From: a bacterium
GTDB taxonomy: Bacteria > SZUA-79 > Acidulodesulfobacterales > Acidulodesulfobacteraceae
Reading direction: 5' to 3'
Length of the DNA stretch: 13,989 nt
NCBI GenBank assembly: GCA_021794335.1
Contig: JAJYQZ010000021.1
Coordinates: 1 to 13,989, forward strand
Below the pieces are notes generated by a model. It was not told the DNA's origin. It worked only from the letters and a program-made list of their open reading frames with translations, and searched no databases. The first letter of the stretch is position 1, and every line of letters begins with the position of its first letter. This document shows positions 6,254-12,665 of this stretch, piece by piece. A program made the position numbers and the translations under genes.

Positions 6254-7210
6254 ATGCTTATAAAGTCCGAAATAGTAGAGAAATTAAAGAAAACAGGTTT
6301 ACGTTGGACTTTTATCGCCAATTATTTAAAAATAGACCCCCGACGGAAAATGTTCTATGAACCAAGTAAAAAAGTAAGATTGGACTATATTGGGCGAAAT
6401 CTATCAAAAAAAATTGAAAGCATCATTGAAAAAAGATTAACAAAATTTGTAACAGATAAAGACGACAACGACACTGTCGATAATTATCTTAAAGCCCTTA
6501 AACCCGAAGATATTATTAGTCTTTCAAGTCGTCTTACCGGCGAAGACATAAAACGCAGATTAAATTTCTTAATTTTTTCTGCCAGAGGAGCAACATTCGA
6601 TAAAATTTGGGAGATCGAAAAAAAGGGAAATGAAGAAAGCGATTTAAAATTGACCGCCGATGAGATATATTGGCTTATTAAAAATTATGAAAGCGGTATT
6701 TCTGAAAAACCGGAGCAGGGGTTTGTTCCGGAAATCATCGATCGTCGCAAAGAAACCTCATTTGCTCCTGAAACAATTGAATATAAAAACGAGATTAAAT
6801 ATTTATATAAAAACGGCGTTAAAAAATATACGATTGGTCTTTTAAATCAACTACATGAATACGGCGCAATTCAATCAAACTCAGGAACCCTTTTCCACTT
6901 TGAGAAATATTTTAAAAAACCGCTTAAGGTAAACAAAAACAGAAATTATATATTCGACGATAACATTAAAAAAGACATTGCGGAATTTATAACGGTAAAC
7001 AAAATACCTGCTACATTTGAAAATGCAAGCAAGATGATTCGGTATGCCAGAAAAAATATAGATCCTAACGAAATGGTTAAATTGTTAATTGCTATTAATA
7101 TTTCGAACCCCGAATATAATAAAAACTCATATACGGTTATAGAAACGGAATGGGGTAAGGTAGAGTTTGATAAAAAAGATTATTTTTCTATATTTGAAAG
7201 ACTTGATTAA
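6254..7210 (+). CDS. Unrecognised 318-aa protein
   Basis: GAAGGT lies 8 nt before ATG and a TATAAT box is upstream. It is the only rightward gene between the recombination module and the cargo. The protein is charged, helical and soluble, with no signal or membrane segment. Residues 1-25 (LKKTGLRWTFIANYLKIDP) look like a possible DNA-binding helix pair. A Ser/Glu-rich linker (about 150-180) separates it from a C-terminal part with KNEIKYLYKNGVKKYTIGLL and a later ARKNIDPNEMVKLLIAINI stretch. No catalytic motif or named family is recognised. Its place next to the structured non-coding region would suit a replication initiator or regulator of the element, but this is only positional inference. 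Confidence 0.6.
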   Translation: MLIKSEIVEKLKKTGLRWTFIANYLKIDPRRKMFYEPSKKVRLDYIGRNLSKKIESIIEKRLTKFVTDKDDNDTVDNYLKALKPEDIISLSSRLTGEDIKRRLNFLIFSARGATFDKIWEIEKKGNEESDLKLTADEIYWLIKNYESGISEKPEQGFVPEIIDRRKETSFAPETIEYKNEIKYLYKNGVKKYTIGLLNQLHEYGAIQSNSGTLFHFEKYFKKPLKVNKNRNYIFDDNIKKDIAEFITVNKIPATFENASKMIRYARKNIDPNEMVKLLIAINISNPEYNKNSYTVIETEWGKVEFDKKDYFSIFERLD

Positions 7211-7217
7211 AATTTAA

Positions 7218-7255
7218 GACCGCCAAGAAAAAAGACCTTTTTTCTTTTGGCCGTC
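7218..7255 (+). terminator. Hairpin after the 318-aa gene
   Basis: GAC-GCCAAGAAAAAAG pairs with CTTTTTTCTTTTGGC-GTC around a short loop, starting 8 nt after the stop. The U-rich tract lies in the right arm and not after the stem, so it is a probable but not classical terminator. Confidence 0.5.
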
Positions 7256-7311
7256 CATATCCTGCGTATTTTGAATAATTAACGATAGTTCGCAATATTT
7301 CACGACCGTTT

Positions 7312-7397
7312 GTGAATTATTTAATGTGCCTAAAATATAGGTATTTACTACATTATTTATTTATATTATTTAATAATTCACAAGTTCACATACCTAT
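7312..7397. repeat. Nested inverted repeats in a non-coding stretch
   Basis: GTGAATTATT (7312-7321) is perfectly inverted at 7372-7381, and enclosed within it is CCTA-AAATA-TAGG (7329-7341). ATAGGTA (7337-7343) also pairs with TACCTAT (7391-7397), an alternative fold. The surrounding 7256-7532 has no gene and separates convergent genes. From about 7470 onwards it resembles 10480-10540 (shared ATATTAATC and AATTATTTTACGG), so the hairpin repeats carry some common upstream flank. Confidence 0.5.
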
Positions 7398-7532
7398 GAA
7401 GCCTTCGGTTTAGCCGCCTATAATTTTGCAATAAACTGCAGATTTGGCTTTAAATTCCGTTAATATCGCAAGAAATATTAATCAGGTTTGTTAAGAATTA
7501 TTTTACGGCTGTCGGTTAATGAAACAGCAAAA

Positions 7533-7595
7533 ACTCCCGACGGCATCATCAAACGCAGTCGGGAGTAAAGGAATAAATAAATCTGACACCTTTAT
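7533..7595 (-). repeat. Hairpin repeat R1
   Basis: Read on the minus strand: tail AATAAAGGTGTCAGATTT, then the stem ACTCCCGAC/GTCGGGAGT with a 16-nt loop, then TTTTTG. The stop codon of the 162-aa gene (7592-7594) is the TAA at the start of the tail. The 9-bp stem plus T-run would also work as an intrinsic terminator. Confidence 0.9.
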
Positions 7596-8080
7596 TGCGC
7601 TTGTATATAATTATCAAGATTTCCATTGAAATTGGAAAAATCCTTTTCTACCACTACCGGAAATTTGATAAAGAAAGCATGCTTATACTTTAAATCTTTT
7701 TTATAGGCTTTTAATTTTCCTTTATCATTGCCATTATTATTTATCTTTTTTGCTTCTATAACGATAAAATTATTATCAGTTCCTCTGAGATGTATAATAA
7801 TATCCGGGTAAACAGTTGTTCCATCGGTATCGTCAGAGCAAATTGTTTTCTTAAAATTTAAACGCTTAATGTCCAAGCCATTTCTATTATACTCGCAATC
7901 CACATGATAATCAGGAAATTCTTCTTCCAAATAAATTGCAAATCGATGAGTAATGCTTCTTTCATTTGCATTAACCTCTAATAAATGTAAATCTCTTTTT
8001 AAAAATTTCCGGTATGCGTTCTCGATTTTTTCCAAGACTTCTTTATTGCCTGTATTTGTAAAATTATCAGATTTATTCAT
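7592..8080 (-). CDS. PD-(D/E)XK nuclease-like protein
   Basis: 162 aa. Visible signature of the restriction-endonuclease fold: Glu40 in the first helix (EVNANERSITHRFAIYL), Asp93 in VYPDIIIHLRG and Glu109-Ala-Lys111 in FIVIEAKK, in correct order and spacing (D-x15-E-x-K). Such short single-domain proteins occur in variable regions, where they may cleave DNA or support a restriction or anti-phage function; substrate unknown. GGGGG lies 8 nt before ATG. It follows repeat R2 and its stop is inside repeat R1, so the gene is bracketed as a cassette. The region 12814-12890 keeps only its ribosome site and start codon, showing that this cassette once had a second copy. Confidence 0.7.
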   Translation of the reverse strand: MNKSDNFTNTGNKEVLEKIENAYRKFLKRDLHLLEVNANERSITHRFAIYLEEEFPDYHVDCEYNRNGLDIKRLNFKKTICSDDTDGTTVYPDIIIHLRGTDNNFIVIEAKKINNNGNDKGKLKAYKKDLKYKHAFFIKFPVVVEKDFSNFNGNLDNYIQAQ

Positions 8081-8096
8081 AACGGTTGCCCCCTGT

Positions 8097-8531
8097 TTAA
8101 AACAGCCGTAAAATAAAAACTCTAGACGGCATCATCAAACGCAGTCGGGAGTGAAGGAATAAATAAATCTGACACCTTTTTTTTCGCATTAAATTATCTC
8201 TTCCTGAATAATTATTGATATTCTGGGTATTATCGGAAGGTGTGTTCACACATATTAATAAACTTTCAACATCTCTAACTATTTCCTCCGTAATTCTTTC
8301 ATAATTAGATTTATCAATATTAATATAACCTAACCATATATTGATTCCATCTTCGTTGTAATTAAAATTCCTAATTGTTTGCCGTATTTCATCTGCCACA
8401 TCTTGTTTATAAGCCATTCCAATATACCGTAGGCCATTATTTTGAGTGAAAGCATAAAATTCAGTATCGTCGAAATTTCTAACATTGTTAATATTATTTA
8501 CCTTTTTCCATTCTAATGTTATATTATCCAT
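8097..8531 (-). CDS. GIY-YIG-like protein with a repeat-encoded C-terminus
   Basis: 144 aa. Residues 24-102 resemble a GIY-YIG nuclease module: FYAFT (GIY position, 25-29), RYIGMAY (YIG, 36-38), Glu89 in RDVESLLI and Asn101 in TPSDNTQN, which match the catalytic Glu and conserved Asn; the usual Arg is uncertain (EIRQ, 48-51). From residue 117 on, the frame runs into repeat R2: KKRCQIYLFL... is simply the translated repeat. In other copies the repeat begins TAAAGG and supplies the stop; here it reads AAAAGG, so the stop is lost and 27 foreign residues are added. GGAGG lies 10 nt before ATG, just after repeat R3. A 19-codon remnant at 12666-12725 is about 97% identical to its start. Confidence 0.65.
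   Translation of the reverse strand: MDNITLEWKKVNNINNVRNFDDTEFYAFTQNNGLRYIGMAYKQDVADEIRQTIRNFNYNEDGINIWLGYINIDKSNYERITEEIVRDVESLLICVNTPSDNTQNINNYSGRDNLMRKKRCQIYLFLHSRLRLMMPSRVFILRLF
8119..8180 (-). repeat. Hairpin repeat R2, imperfect stem
   Basis: This is the same unit as R1, but one stem arm is changed (ACTCTAGAC on the plus strand in place of ACTCCCGAC), creating mismatches. Copy R8 (12734-12797) has exactly the same change, so the two descend from one ancestral copy. The tail has lost its TAA stop. Confidence 0.9.
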
Positions 8532-8577
8532 GATTTTATTCCTCCTTTAATCTTTAATTTTAAAACTGTAAACAAAA

Positions 8578-8640
8578 ACTCCCGACGGTATCATCAAACG
8601 CAGTCGGGAGTGAGTGAATAAATAAATCTGACCCCTTTAT
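8578..8640 (-). repeat. Hairpin repeat R3
   Basis: Perfect 9-bp stem and the AAAGGGGTCAGATTT tail variant. The stop codon of the 188-aa gene (8637-8639) is the TAA of the tail; the ribosome site of the GIY-YIG-like gene follows on the other side. Confidence 0.9.
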
Positions 8641-9203
8641 TTTACTATTAATTCTTTCAAAATCTTTGAACTGCATTCCAACTCATTGTATTGAGATTTT
8701 AATTCCTTCATAAATCCATTCAAGTAGTCTTGATATGTTTTAATTACTTTACGAATGAGGGGGTTGGAATTCGGTTCTGTATATTCAGGATGTTGTGACA
8801 TGTAATCTTGAAATATCAAAATAATTTTATTTGTATAAAGAGCTGTATTGCTGAATCCTTTGACTAAAGTGTAAAATCTGACAATATTTTTACGCAATTT
8901 ATCATCTTTAATTTGACCTATTAAGCCGGCATTTGAATTATATATGATAAAATCTTGCGGGGTTAAAATATCATAAAAATTCAGAACTTTATCATCTTTT
9001 AAGTTTTTTAAAGGCTCACCTATCACTTGCGAATATCTATCCATAATTATACCAATTTCTTCGTGTATGGCTTGCAAAAGCGCGTTGACTTGTTCTTTCC
9101 TGAGCTTATTGTCTCTTATTGTATTAAATATATATGTTGAAAATGTGCCGACAATAGCGCCGATTAAAGTAAAAATGCCAACAATAATGTATTTTGGAAT
9201 CAT
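8637..9203 (-). CDS. Membrane-anchored helical protein, unrecognised
   Basis: 188 aa. Residues about 4-26 (YIIVGIFTLIGAIVGTFSTYIF) form one N-terminal transmembrane helix, followed by basic RDNKLRKEQ, so the long helical remainder should face the cytoplasm. No enzymatic motif is seen. The start lies 6 bp after the stop of the upstream nuclease-like gene, with no clear Shine-Dalgarno, so it probably depends on coupling to it. A membrane-tethered helical protein beside a nuclease-like protein is a layout common among effectors of anti-phage systems, but this is an analogy only. The stop lies in repeat R3. Confidence 0.6.
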   Translation of the reverse strand: MIPKYIIVGIFTLIGAIVGTFSTYIFNTIRDNKLRKEQVNALLQAIHEEIGIIMDRYSQVIGEPLKNLKDDKVLNFYDILTPQDFIIYNSNAGLIGQIKDDKLRKNIVRFYTLVKGFSNTALYTNKIILIFQDYMSQHPEYTEPNSNPLIRKVIKTYQDYLNGFMKELKSQYNELECSSKILKELIVK

Positions 9204-9209
9204 ATTAAT

Positions 9210-10175
9210 TTAGATATTTATAAACTTTTCATTATTTAGACATTCGTCTAATCCATGGATTTCCCCACACAACCTACAGTCAATTAAAACGAACGGAAAT
9301 TGGGGTTTTAATGATTCATCTTTCAATAATTTTTTTTCTCTTTCTTTTAAAATCTCAAATATTTTTTTATTTATTTTATTATCGGCGGTAAATGAATTAT
9401 TTCCGTAGGCATGTTTAATCAAATTTATTTTCGGGGCGTTTCTTAATGTCGTATCACCGCCGCAAACTGGGCCTTCCGAATATACTAAATGTCCAGCAAT
9501 AGAGTCAGCTGGAATTCTTTTCGCCAAGGCTTCTTTTATTTCATCAATTGAATTTCCTGCCACACATCCCGCATGTATCCAAGATTCTAAACCATTGCCA
9601 GAACTTTTCGGGTTTGCAATTATATCCAATAATACGACCTTATTAAATCCTGTTTTTATTAATTCATTAATTTTTAAATATATTTCATTTTTTTTATCTT
9701 TTTTCTGTGAATAATCTTTAAACGATTTAATTTCATTACAGCCATCATCGTCGTTAAAATATGCACATTTAACCTCAAAGCCCACCAAATATTCAGTGGA
9801 TTCTTCGGAAATTCTGAATTCTTTTGAATTTGAATTAAATTTTAAATTTCCGGCAATAATATCAATTTCTCCAGGAATTAAATTATTTAATTTATTTTCT
9901 CTAATTTCAATTAAATACCACCAAAATGAATTTAAATCAGGGGCGATTTGCTTATACATTCTATATGCTGCATAATTTTCGGGTGATAAATTAGAAAGAT
10001 TTTCTTCGGCACATTTTAAAAATTTTATCTGCTCCAAAAAATAAGTCTGCAGTGGCAATCCAAGAATATTTTGAATATTATCATCAAAAAAATCATAAAT
10101 GTTAGGTAAAATCTTAATGAATGTTTTTATAGACTCATCTTCTCTTTCCTGACTATTTACGTCTATAAGATACAT
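9210..10175 (-). CDS. PD-(D/E)XK nuclease-like protein, 321 aa
   Basis: A central restriction-endonuclease-like core: Glu103-Ile-Asp105 in IPGEIDIIAG, then Glu134-Val-Lys136 in YLVGFEVKCAYF (D-x28-E-x-K), then a helix with KKDKKNEIYLK and the strand KVVLLDIIANP. The N-terminal 100 residues are helical. The C-terminus has Cys pairs (DCRLCGEIHGLDEC) that might bind zinc. It probably acts on DNA or RNA; target unknown. It is the first gene of the leftward cargo operon (followed after 6 bp by the membrane protein gene). A possible -10 (TATACT, 10213-10208 minus) lies 33 bp upstream of the start. No known family name can be assigned with confidence. Confidence 0.65.
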   Translation of the reverse strand: MYLIDVNSQEREDESIKTFIKILPNIYDFFDDNIQNILGLPLQTYFLEQIKFLKCAEENLSNLSPENYAAYRMYKQIAPDLNSFWWYLIEIRENKLNNLIPGEIDIIAGNLKFNSNSKEFRISEESTEYLVGFEVKCAYFNDDDGCNEIKSFKDYSQKKDKKNEIYLKINELIKTGFNKVVLLDIIANPKSSGNGLESWIHAGCVAGNSIDEIKEALAKRIPADSIAGHLVYSEGPVCGGDTTLRNAPKINLIKHAYGNNSFTADNKINKKIFEILKEREKKLLKDESLKPQFPFVLIDCRLCGEIHGLDECLNNEKFINI

Positions 10176-10287
10176 TATCTCAAACCTAAGTTCTATTAAC
10201 TTAATTTAGTATAGTTTTTTTAAATATTAAAATGTTTAATCTTATAAAGAAATAATCATATAAAATAATATAATATAAAAAGCTTAC

Positions 10288-10322
10288 AAACGCAGTCGGG
10301 AGTGAAGGAATAAATAAATCTG
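10288..10322 (-). repeat. Hairpin repeat R4, truncated
   Basis: AAACGCAGTCGGGAGTGAAGG and the AATAAATAAATCTG part of the tail are present. One stem arm and the distal tail are missing, so no hairpin can form. Confidence 0.8.
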
Positions 10323-10538
10323 TAGTATTTAAAATTATTGATTAAAAACAAACCATGATTTTGTTTATGTTTTTATATTAAATTAATTTCACAAAATAAT
10401 CAAGTTTGTGTAGCGAAAATGCGAAAATTGGTAGATAAGCACGAACATACCTATATTGGAGGAGCCGATAGTAGTAAATATTAATCGTGTTTATCGAAAT
10501 TATTTTACGGGCGACGATTAATAAAACCCCAAACAAAA

Positions 10539-10599
10539 ACTCCCGACCGTGTCAAACGCAGTCGGGAGTAAAGGAATAAATAAATCTGGCACCTTTATT
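10539..10599 (-). repeat. Hairpin repeat R5
   Basis: Intact ACTCCCGAC/GTCGGGAGT stem with a shortened loop (CGTGTCAAACGCA on the plus strand) and a tail with GGTGCCAG in place of GGTGTCAG. It is arranged in tandem with R6. Confidence 0.9.
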
Positions 10600-10633
10600 T
10601 TTTTTTAATTTTTAAAAACCCTTTGAAACAAAA

Positions 10634-10697
10634 ACTCCCGACGGCATCATCAAACGCAGTCGGGAGTAAAGGAATAAATAAATCTGGCACCTTTATT
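10634..10697 (-). repeat. Hairpin repeat R6, at the pilin 3' end
   Basis: Perfect stem and tail. It begins just after the pilin stop codon (10700-10702) and, read on the minus strand, ends with a T-run, so it probably terminates the pilin mRNA. Confidence 0.9.
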
Positions 10698-10699
10698 TT

Positions 10700-11449
10700 T
10701 TAGTAAGATGTTCCTGCAACAAGAACTTCTGTTGAAGTATAATCATCTATAGCATAAACTTGTAAATTTGTGCCAGTAAAGTTTGTTCCTGCCAAGGCGA
10801 CATATCCAGGTCCACATGTTCCATTTGCGGTTGAGGTTGAGGGCGTTGGATATGCCGTAATAGCTGCGACAGTTGGGGCTACTTCATAAGAGGAAGCACT
10901 TGACTCTACTTGATAATAAAATTCCAAGGTGCCTTTAGGATAAAATCCTATATCCGCAAAACCTCCTGTAGCAGTTGTAGGACCAGCAGTAGGAGTGGTG
11001 CCAGCTACCCCACTTGTCATAGTATTTGTTCCACCGTCTGCCGTGAGAGTTCCCCCTGCTTTTGGTGCGGCAAATGTCGTTATTACTGTACCTGGTGTGG
11101 TTGCACAAGTAAATGGACCAGTATCAATGCCATAAGTTGCTGGAGTAGCATAAAAGGGGTGAGTAGCTGACACACCTGTTTTTGCCGGCAAAGCTCCGTT
11201 AGCCGTGCCAGGCGTAACTCCGTTTGATGCATCGCCTCCCCCAATATACATCGAGTTCGTAGCAGTAAACGCCGTTTCGTCCGTAAAGATTGCGCCAAGG
11301 TTCGTGGACGCTTCCGAATCCTTTGCCCTGTTGACGTAGCTCAAATACGTCGGAATGGCTATCGCCGCTAAGATACCAATGATGGCGATAACAATCAAAA
11401 GCTCTATCAATGTAAAGCCTCTTTTGTTTTTTAACCTGTTGATGTTCAT
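10700..11449 (-). CDS. Type IVa major pilin carried by the element
   Basis: 249 aa prepilin: leader [11 protein letters not shown], cleavage before Phe12, Glu16 (+5 of the mature protein), then hydrophobic helix alpha-1 ([20 protein letters not shown]). Residues 34-66 ([14 protein letters not shown]...FTDETAF) complete the helix. The globular domain is Gly/Thr/Ala-rich with two cysteines (115 and 212) that probably close a C-terminal loop. It is longer than common 150-aa pilins. AAGGAGG lies 7 nt before ATG, a sigma-54 promoter is upstream (11539) and three palindromes lie beyond it. Pilins like this polymerise into surface fibres for attachment, motility, DNA uptake and phage binding. The gene lies inside an element that interrupts another pilin gene, so it probably replaces it. 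Codons 35-42 contain a 22/23 match to the att core. Confidence 0.95.
   Translation of the reverse strand: MNINRLKNKRGFTLIELLIVIAIIGILAAIAIPTYLSYVNRAKDSEASTNLGAIFTDETAFTATNSMYIGGGDASNGVTPGTANGALPAKTGVSATHPFYATPATYGIDTGPFTCATTPGTVITTFAAPKAGGTLTADGGTNTMTSGVAGTTPTAGPTTATGGFADIGFYPKGTLEFYYQVESSASSYEVAPTVAAITAYPTPSTSTANGTCGPGYVALAGTNFTGTNLQVYAIDDYTSTEVLVAGTSY
11324..11346 (-). repeat. Third copy of the recombination core, inverted, 22/23 identical
   Basis: Read on the minus strand it differs from attL/attR only at one base (TTTGAGC for TTTAAGC). It lies at codons 35-42 of the carried pilin, the same codons as in the interrupted gene, and is inverted with respect to attR at 11929-11951. It can simply be pilin homology, or a working secondary site. 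Confidence 0.75.
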
Positions 11450-11538
11450 TGTGTTGCCTCCTTAAAAGTTAAAAGTTAATTATGTTAAATTTGGTTTACG
11501 ATTCCATTTTTCGTTAATTATCGTCTATTTATAATGAG

Positions 11539-11554
11539 AGCATATTTTATGCCA
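11539..11554 (-). promoter_or_regulatory. Sigma-54 promoter of the carried pilin
   Basis: On the minus strand: TGGCATAAAATATGCT, a close match to TGGCAY-N5-TTGCW with GG and GC exactly 10 bp apart. The -12 element is about 92 bp from the pilin ATG. Confidence 0.8.
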
Positions 11555-11654
11555 GATTTAAAAATTAGCATAGAATCTTGCTCAACTTATTATATTTAAA
11601 GGCATTTGCTTCATATTTTTACTAAAATCATATTCTTTATTAAAATATGATACC

Positions 11655-11669
11655 AGACAAAAATTGTCA
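11655..11669. promoter_or_regulatory. 15-bp palindrome, probable activator site
   Basis: AGACAAAAATTGTCA, one base off the TGACAA-N3-TTGTCA consensus. It lies about 100 bp upstream of the -24 element, a normal enhancer distance for a sigma-54 activator. Confidence 0.55.
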
Positions 11670-11733
11670 ACTTAAATTTAACAATTTTGATTAATTCTTT
11701 ATAGGTATTTGATTTTATTATATTTAACAGGTA

Positions 11734-11748
11734 TGACAAAAATTGTCG
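11734..11748. promoter_or_regulatory. 15-bp palindrome, probable activator site
   Basis: TGACAAAAATTGTCG, one arm base changed. It lies 30 bp (about three helical turns) from the next copy, so two dimers could bind on the same DNA face. Confidence 0.55.
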
Positions 11749-11763
11749 TTAATTTTTTAAAAA

Positions 11764-11778
11764 TGACAAAAATTGTTA
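11764..11778. promoter_or_regulatory. 15-bp palindrome, probable activator site
   Basis: TGACAAAAATTGTTA, one arm base changed. A looser direct repeat TGTGCC-AAAAA-TGTGCC follows at 11795-11811. Confidence 0.5.
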
Positions 11779-11928
11779 CTTTTAATTTTTATACTGTGCC
11801 AAAAATGTGCCAGAGTTGAAATCAAAATAAAGAAAATACAGAAAATCCGGTAAAATACGGAATGCGTTCAATACGGCGTATTTACTGCAATGTAAGGTGG
11901 AGTGCCGTTTTAGTTAAATTATTCTGAA
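11779..11928. other. Inner right end of the element
   Basis: No gene. GGTAAAATACGG (11851-11862) resembles GGTAAAACGG on the minus strand just inside attL (near 1953-1962), so these may be arm-type binding sites for the integrase. No promoter pointing into the 3' pilin fragment was found, and a TGA in the pilin frame lies just before the core (11925-11927). Confidence 0.35.
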
Positions 11929-11951
11929 ATTTAAGCTACGTCAACAGGGCA
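11929..11951 (+). repeat. attR core, 23-bp direct repeat
   Basis: Identical to 1918-1940. To its left the sequence is unrelated to pilin genes; to its right pilin coding sequence continues in frame ([19 protein letters not shown]). This is the sharp junction expected for site-specific integration. Confidence 0.85.
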
Positions 11952-12551
11952 AAGGACAGTGAGGCTAGAACGAACCTCGGCGCGATATTCACGGACGAGA
12001 CGGCGTTTAATGCAACGAACTCGATCTATATTGGCGCAGGTGCAAGTGCAGCTACTAAAAATGGAACACTTCCTGCGACTGGAACTGTTTCGGCTGTGCA
12101 TCCGTTTTATGCTGCTGGTGTAACATACGAAATTGACGCTGCACCTTTTACATGCTCAGGAGCTACAACAGCTGCAGGACCGACAAGTGGAACGTATACT
12201 GTGAGCGGCGGATCCATATTTACAGTAGGATCAACAGCTGCGCCCTCTACTGTCACTGCCGGAACTACGGCAGGAGGAGGTTTTGGCAGTTTAGGTTTTT
12301 ATCCTAAGGGAACACTTTATTTCTATTATGAAGTGCAAGCCGATAATATTGCAAACGTGGCAAATCCAACTGTTCCAGTTGGGGGATCCGATACATGGAG
12401 TGCTCCAGCAGCTGGAGTACCATATAATGGAGGATGCGGCGGCGGTTTTACGGCAATGGCGGCTACTAATTTTACGGGCAGTAATTTACAGAATTATGCC
12501 GTCAATGATTTTTCTACCACGTCTATTTTAGTTGTTGGAACAGCATACTAA
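11952..12551 (+). pseudogene. Type IV pilin, 3' part of interrupted gene
   Basis: 199 codons plus stop, beginning [20 protein letters not shown] and continuing without a break to a C-terminus (FTGSNLQNYAVNDFSTTSIL) that closely parallels the carried pilin, including both cysteines (FTCSG and NGGCGGG) and the [11 protein letters not shown] motif. No start codon with ribosome site or promoter precedes it; an in-frame ATG at 12096 lacks a Shine-Dalgarno and would skip the signal and helix, so the fragment is silent as it stands. Joining to 1815-1940 by excision, or to 11449-11324 by inversion, gives a complete 241-aa pilin in frame. The absence of stops suggests the interruption is recent or regularly repaired. 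Confidence 0.9.
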
Positions 12552-12556
12552 ATAAA

Positions 12557-12619
12557 ATAAAGGTGTCAGATTTATTTATTCTCTTACTCCCGACTGCGTT
12601 TTACGACGCCGTCGGGAGT
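12557..12619 (+). repeat. Hairpin repeat R7, at the 3' end of the split pilin
   Basis: Tail ATAAAGGTGTCAGATTT begins 6 bp after the pilin stop; the stem ACTCCCGAC/GTCGGGAGT (12586-12619) is followed by TTTTTG. It occupies the same place relative to this pilin as R6 does to the carried pilin. Confidence 0.9.
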
Positions 12620-12665
12620 TTTTGTTTACGGTTTTAAAATTAAAGATTAAAGGAGGAATAAAATC

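Larger units (their letters stand above)
10176..10699. other. Repeat-rich intergenic region, no complete gene
   Basis: It holds the cargo operon promoter region, a broken repeat copy (R4) and two full copies (R5, R6). At 10443-10484 a short plus-strand frame reads EHTYIGGADSSKY, reminiscent of [13 protein letters not shown] in the carried pilin, so it may be a pilin gene fragment. The similarity is too short to be sure. Confidence 0.4.
1918..11951. mobile_element. Integrative element of about 10.0 kb inside a pilin gene
   Basis: The boundaries are the exact 23-bp direct repeats; removing one repeat and everything between (10,011 bp) restores an open pilin frame. Content typical of integrative elements: tyrosine recombinase adjacent to the left end, AlpA-like HTH gene, primase-like fragment, a second tyrosine recombinase, then cargo. 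No relaxase, capsid or terminase is seen, so it is more like a small genomic island, satellite or IME than a full phage or ICE. The cargo includes nuclease-like genes and a complete replacement pilin. The element is poorer in GC than the flanking gene at 1318. An alternative, that the copies arose by duplication plus rearrangement of pilin loci, is less parsimonious given the exact frame repair. Confidence 0.8.

Noticed and set aside
7533..8640. CRISPR array
   Set aside because: The repeats are similar but 400-500 bp apart with whole genes between them, form long hairpins, and no cas gene is present.
7533..10697. True integron with attC sites
   Set aside because: There is one trailing hairpin per gene, but no IntI-type integrase, no attI, and the stems lack the R/L box organisation of attC. 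I keep only the analogy.
10910..11170. Open frames overlapping the carried pilin (also 11083-11298)
   Set aside because: They are antisense or out-of-frame shadows of the pilin gene with low-complexity composition.
12096..12551. Independent 151-aa protein gene
   Set aside because: It is the internal part of the pilin 3' fragment; the ATG has no Shine-Dalgarno and the signal and helix would be missing.
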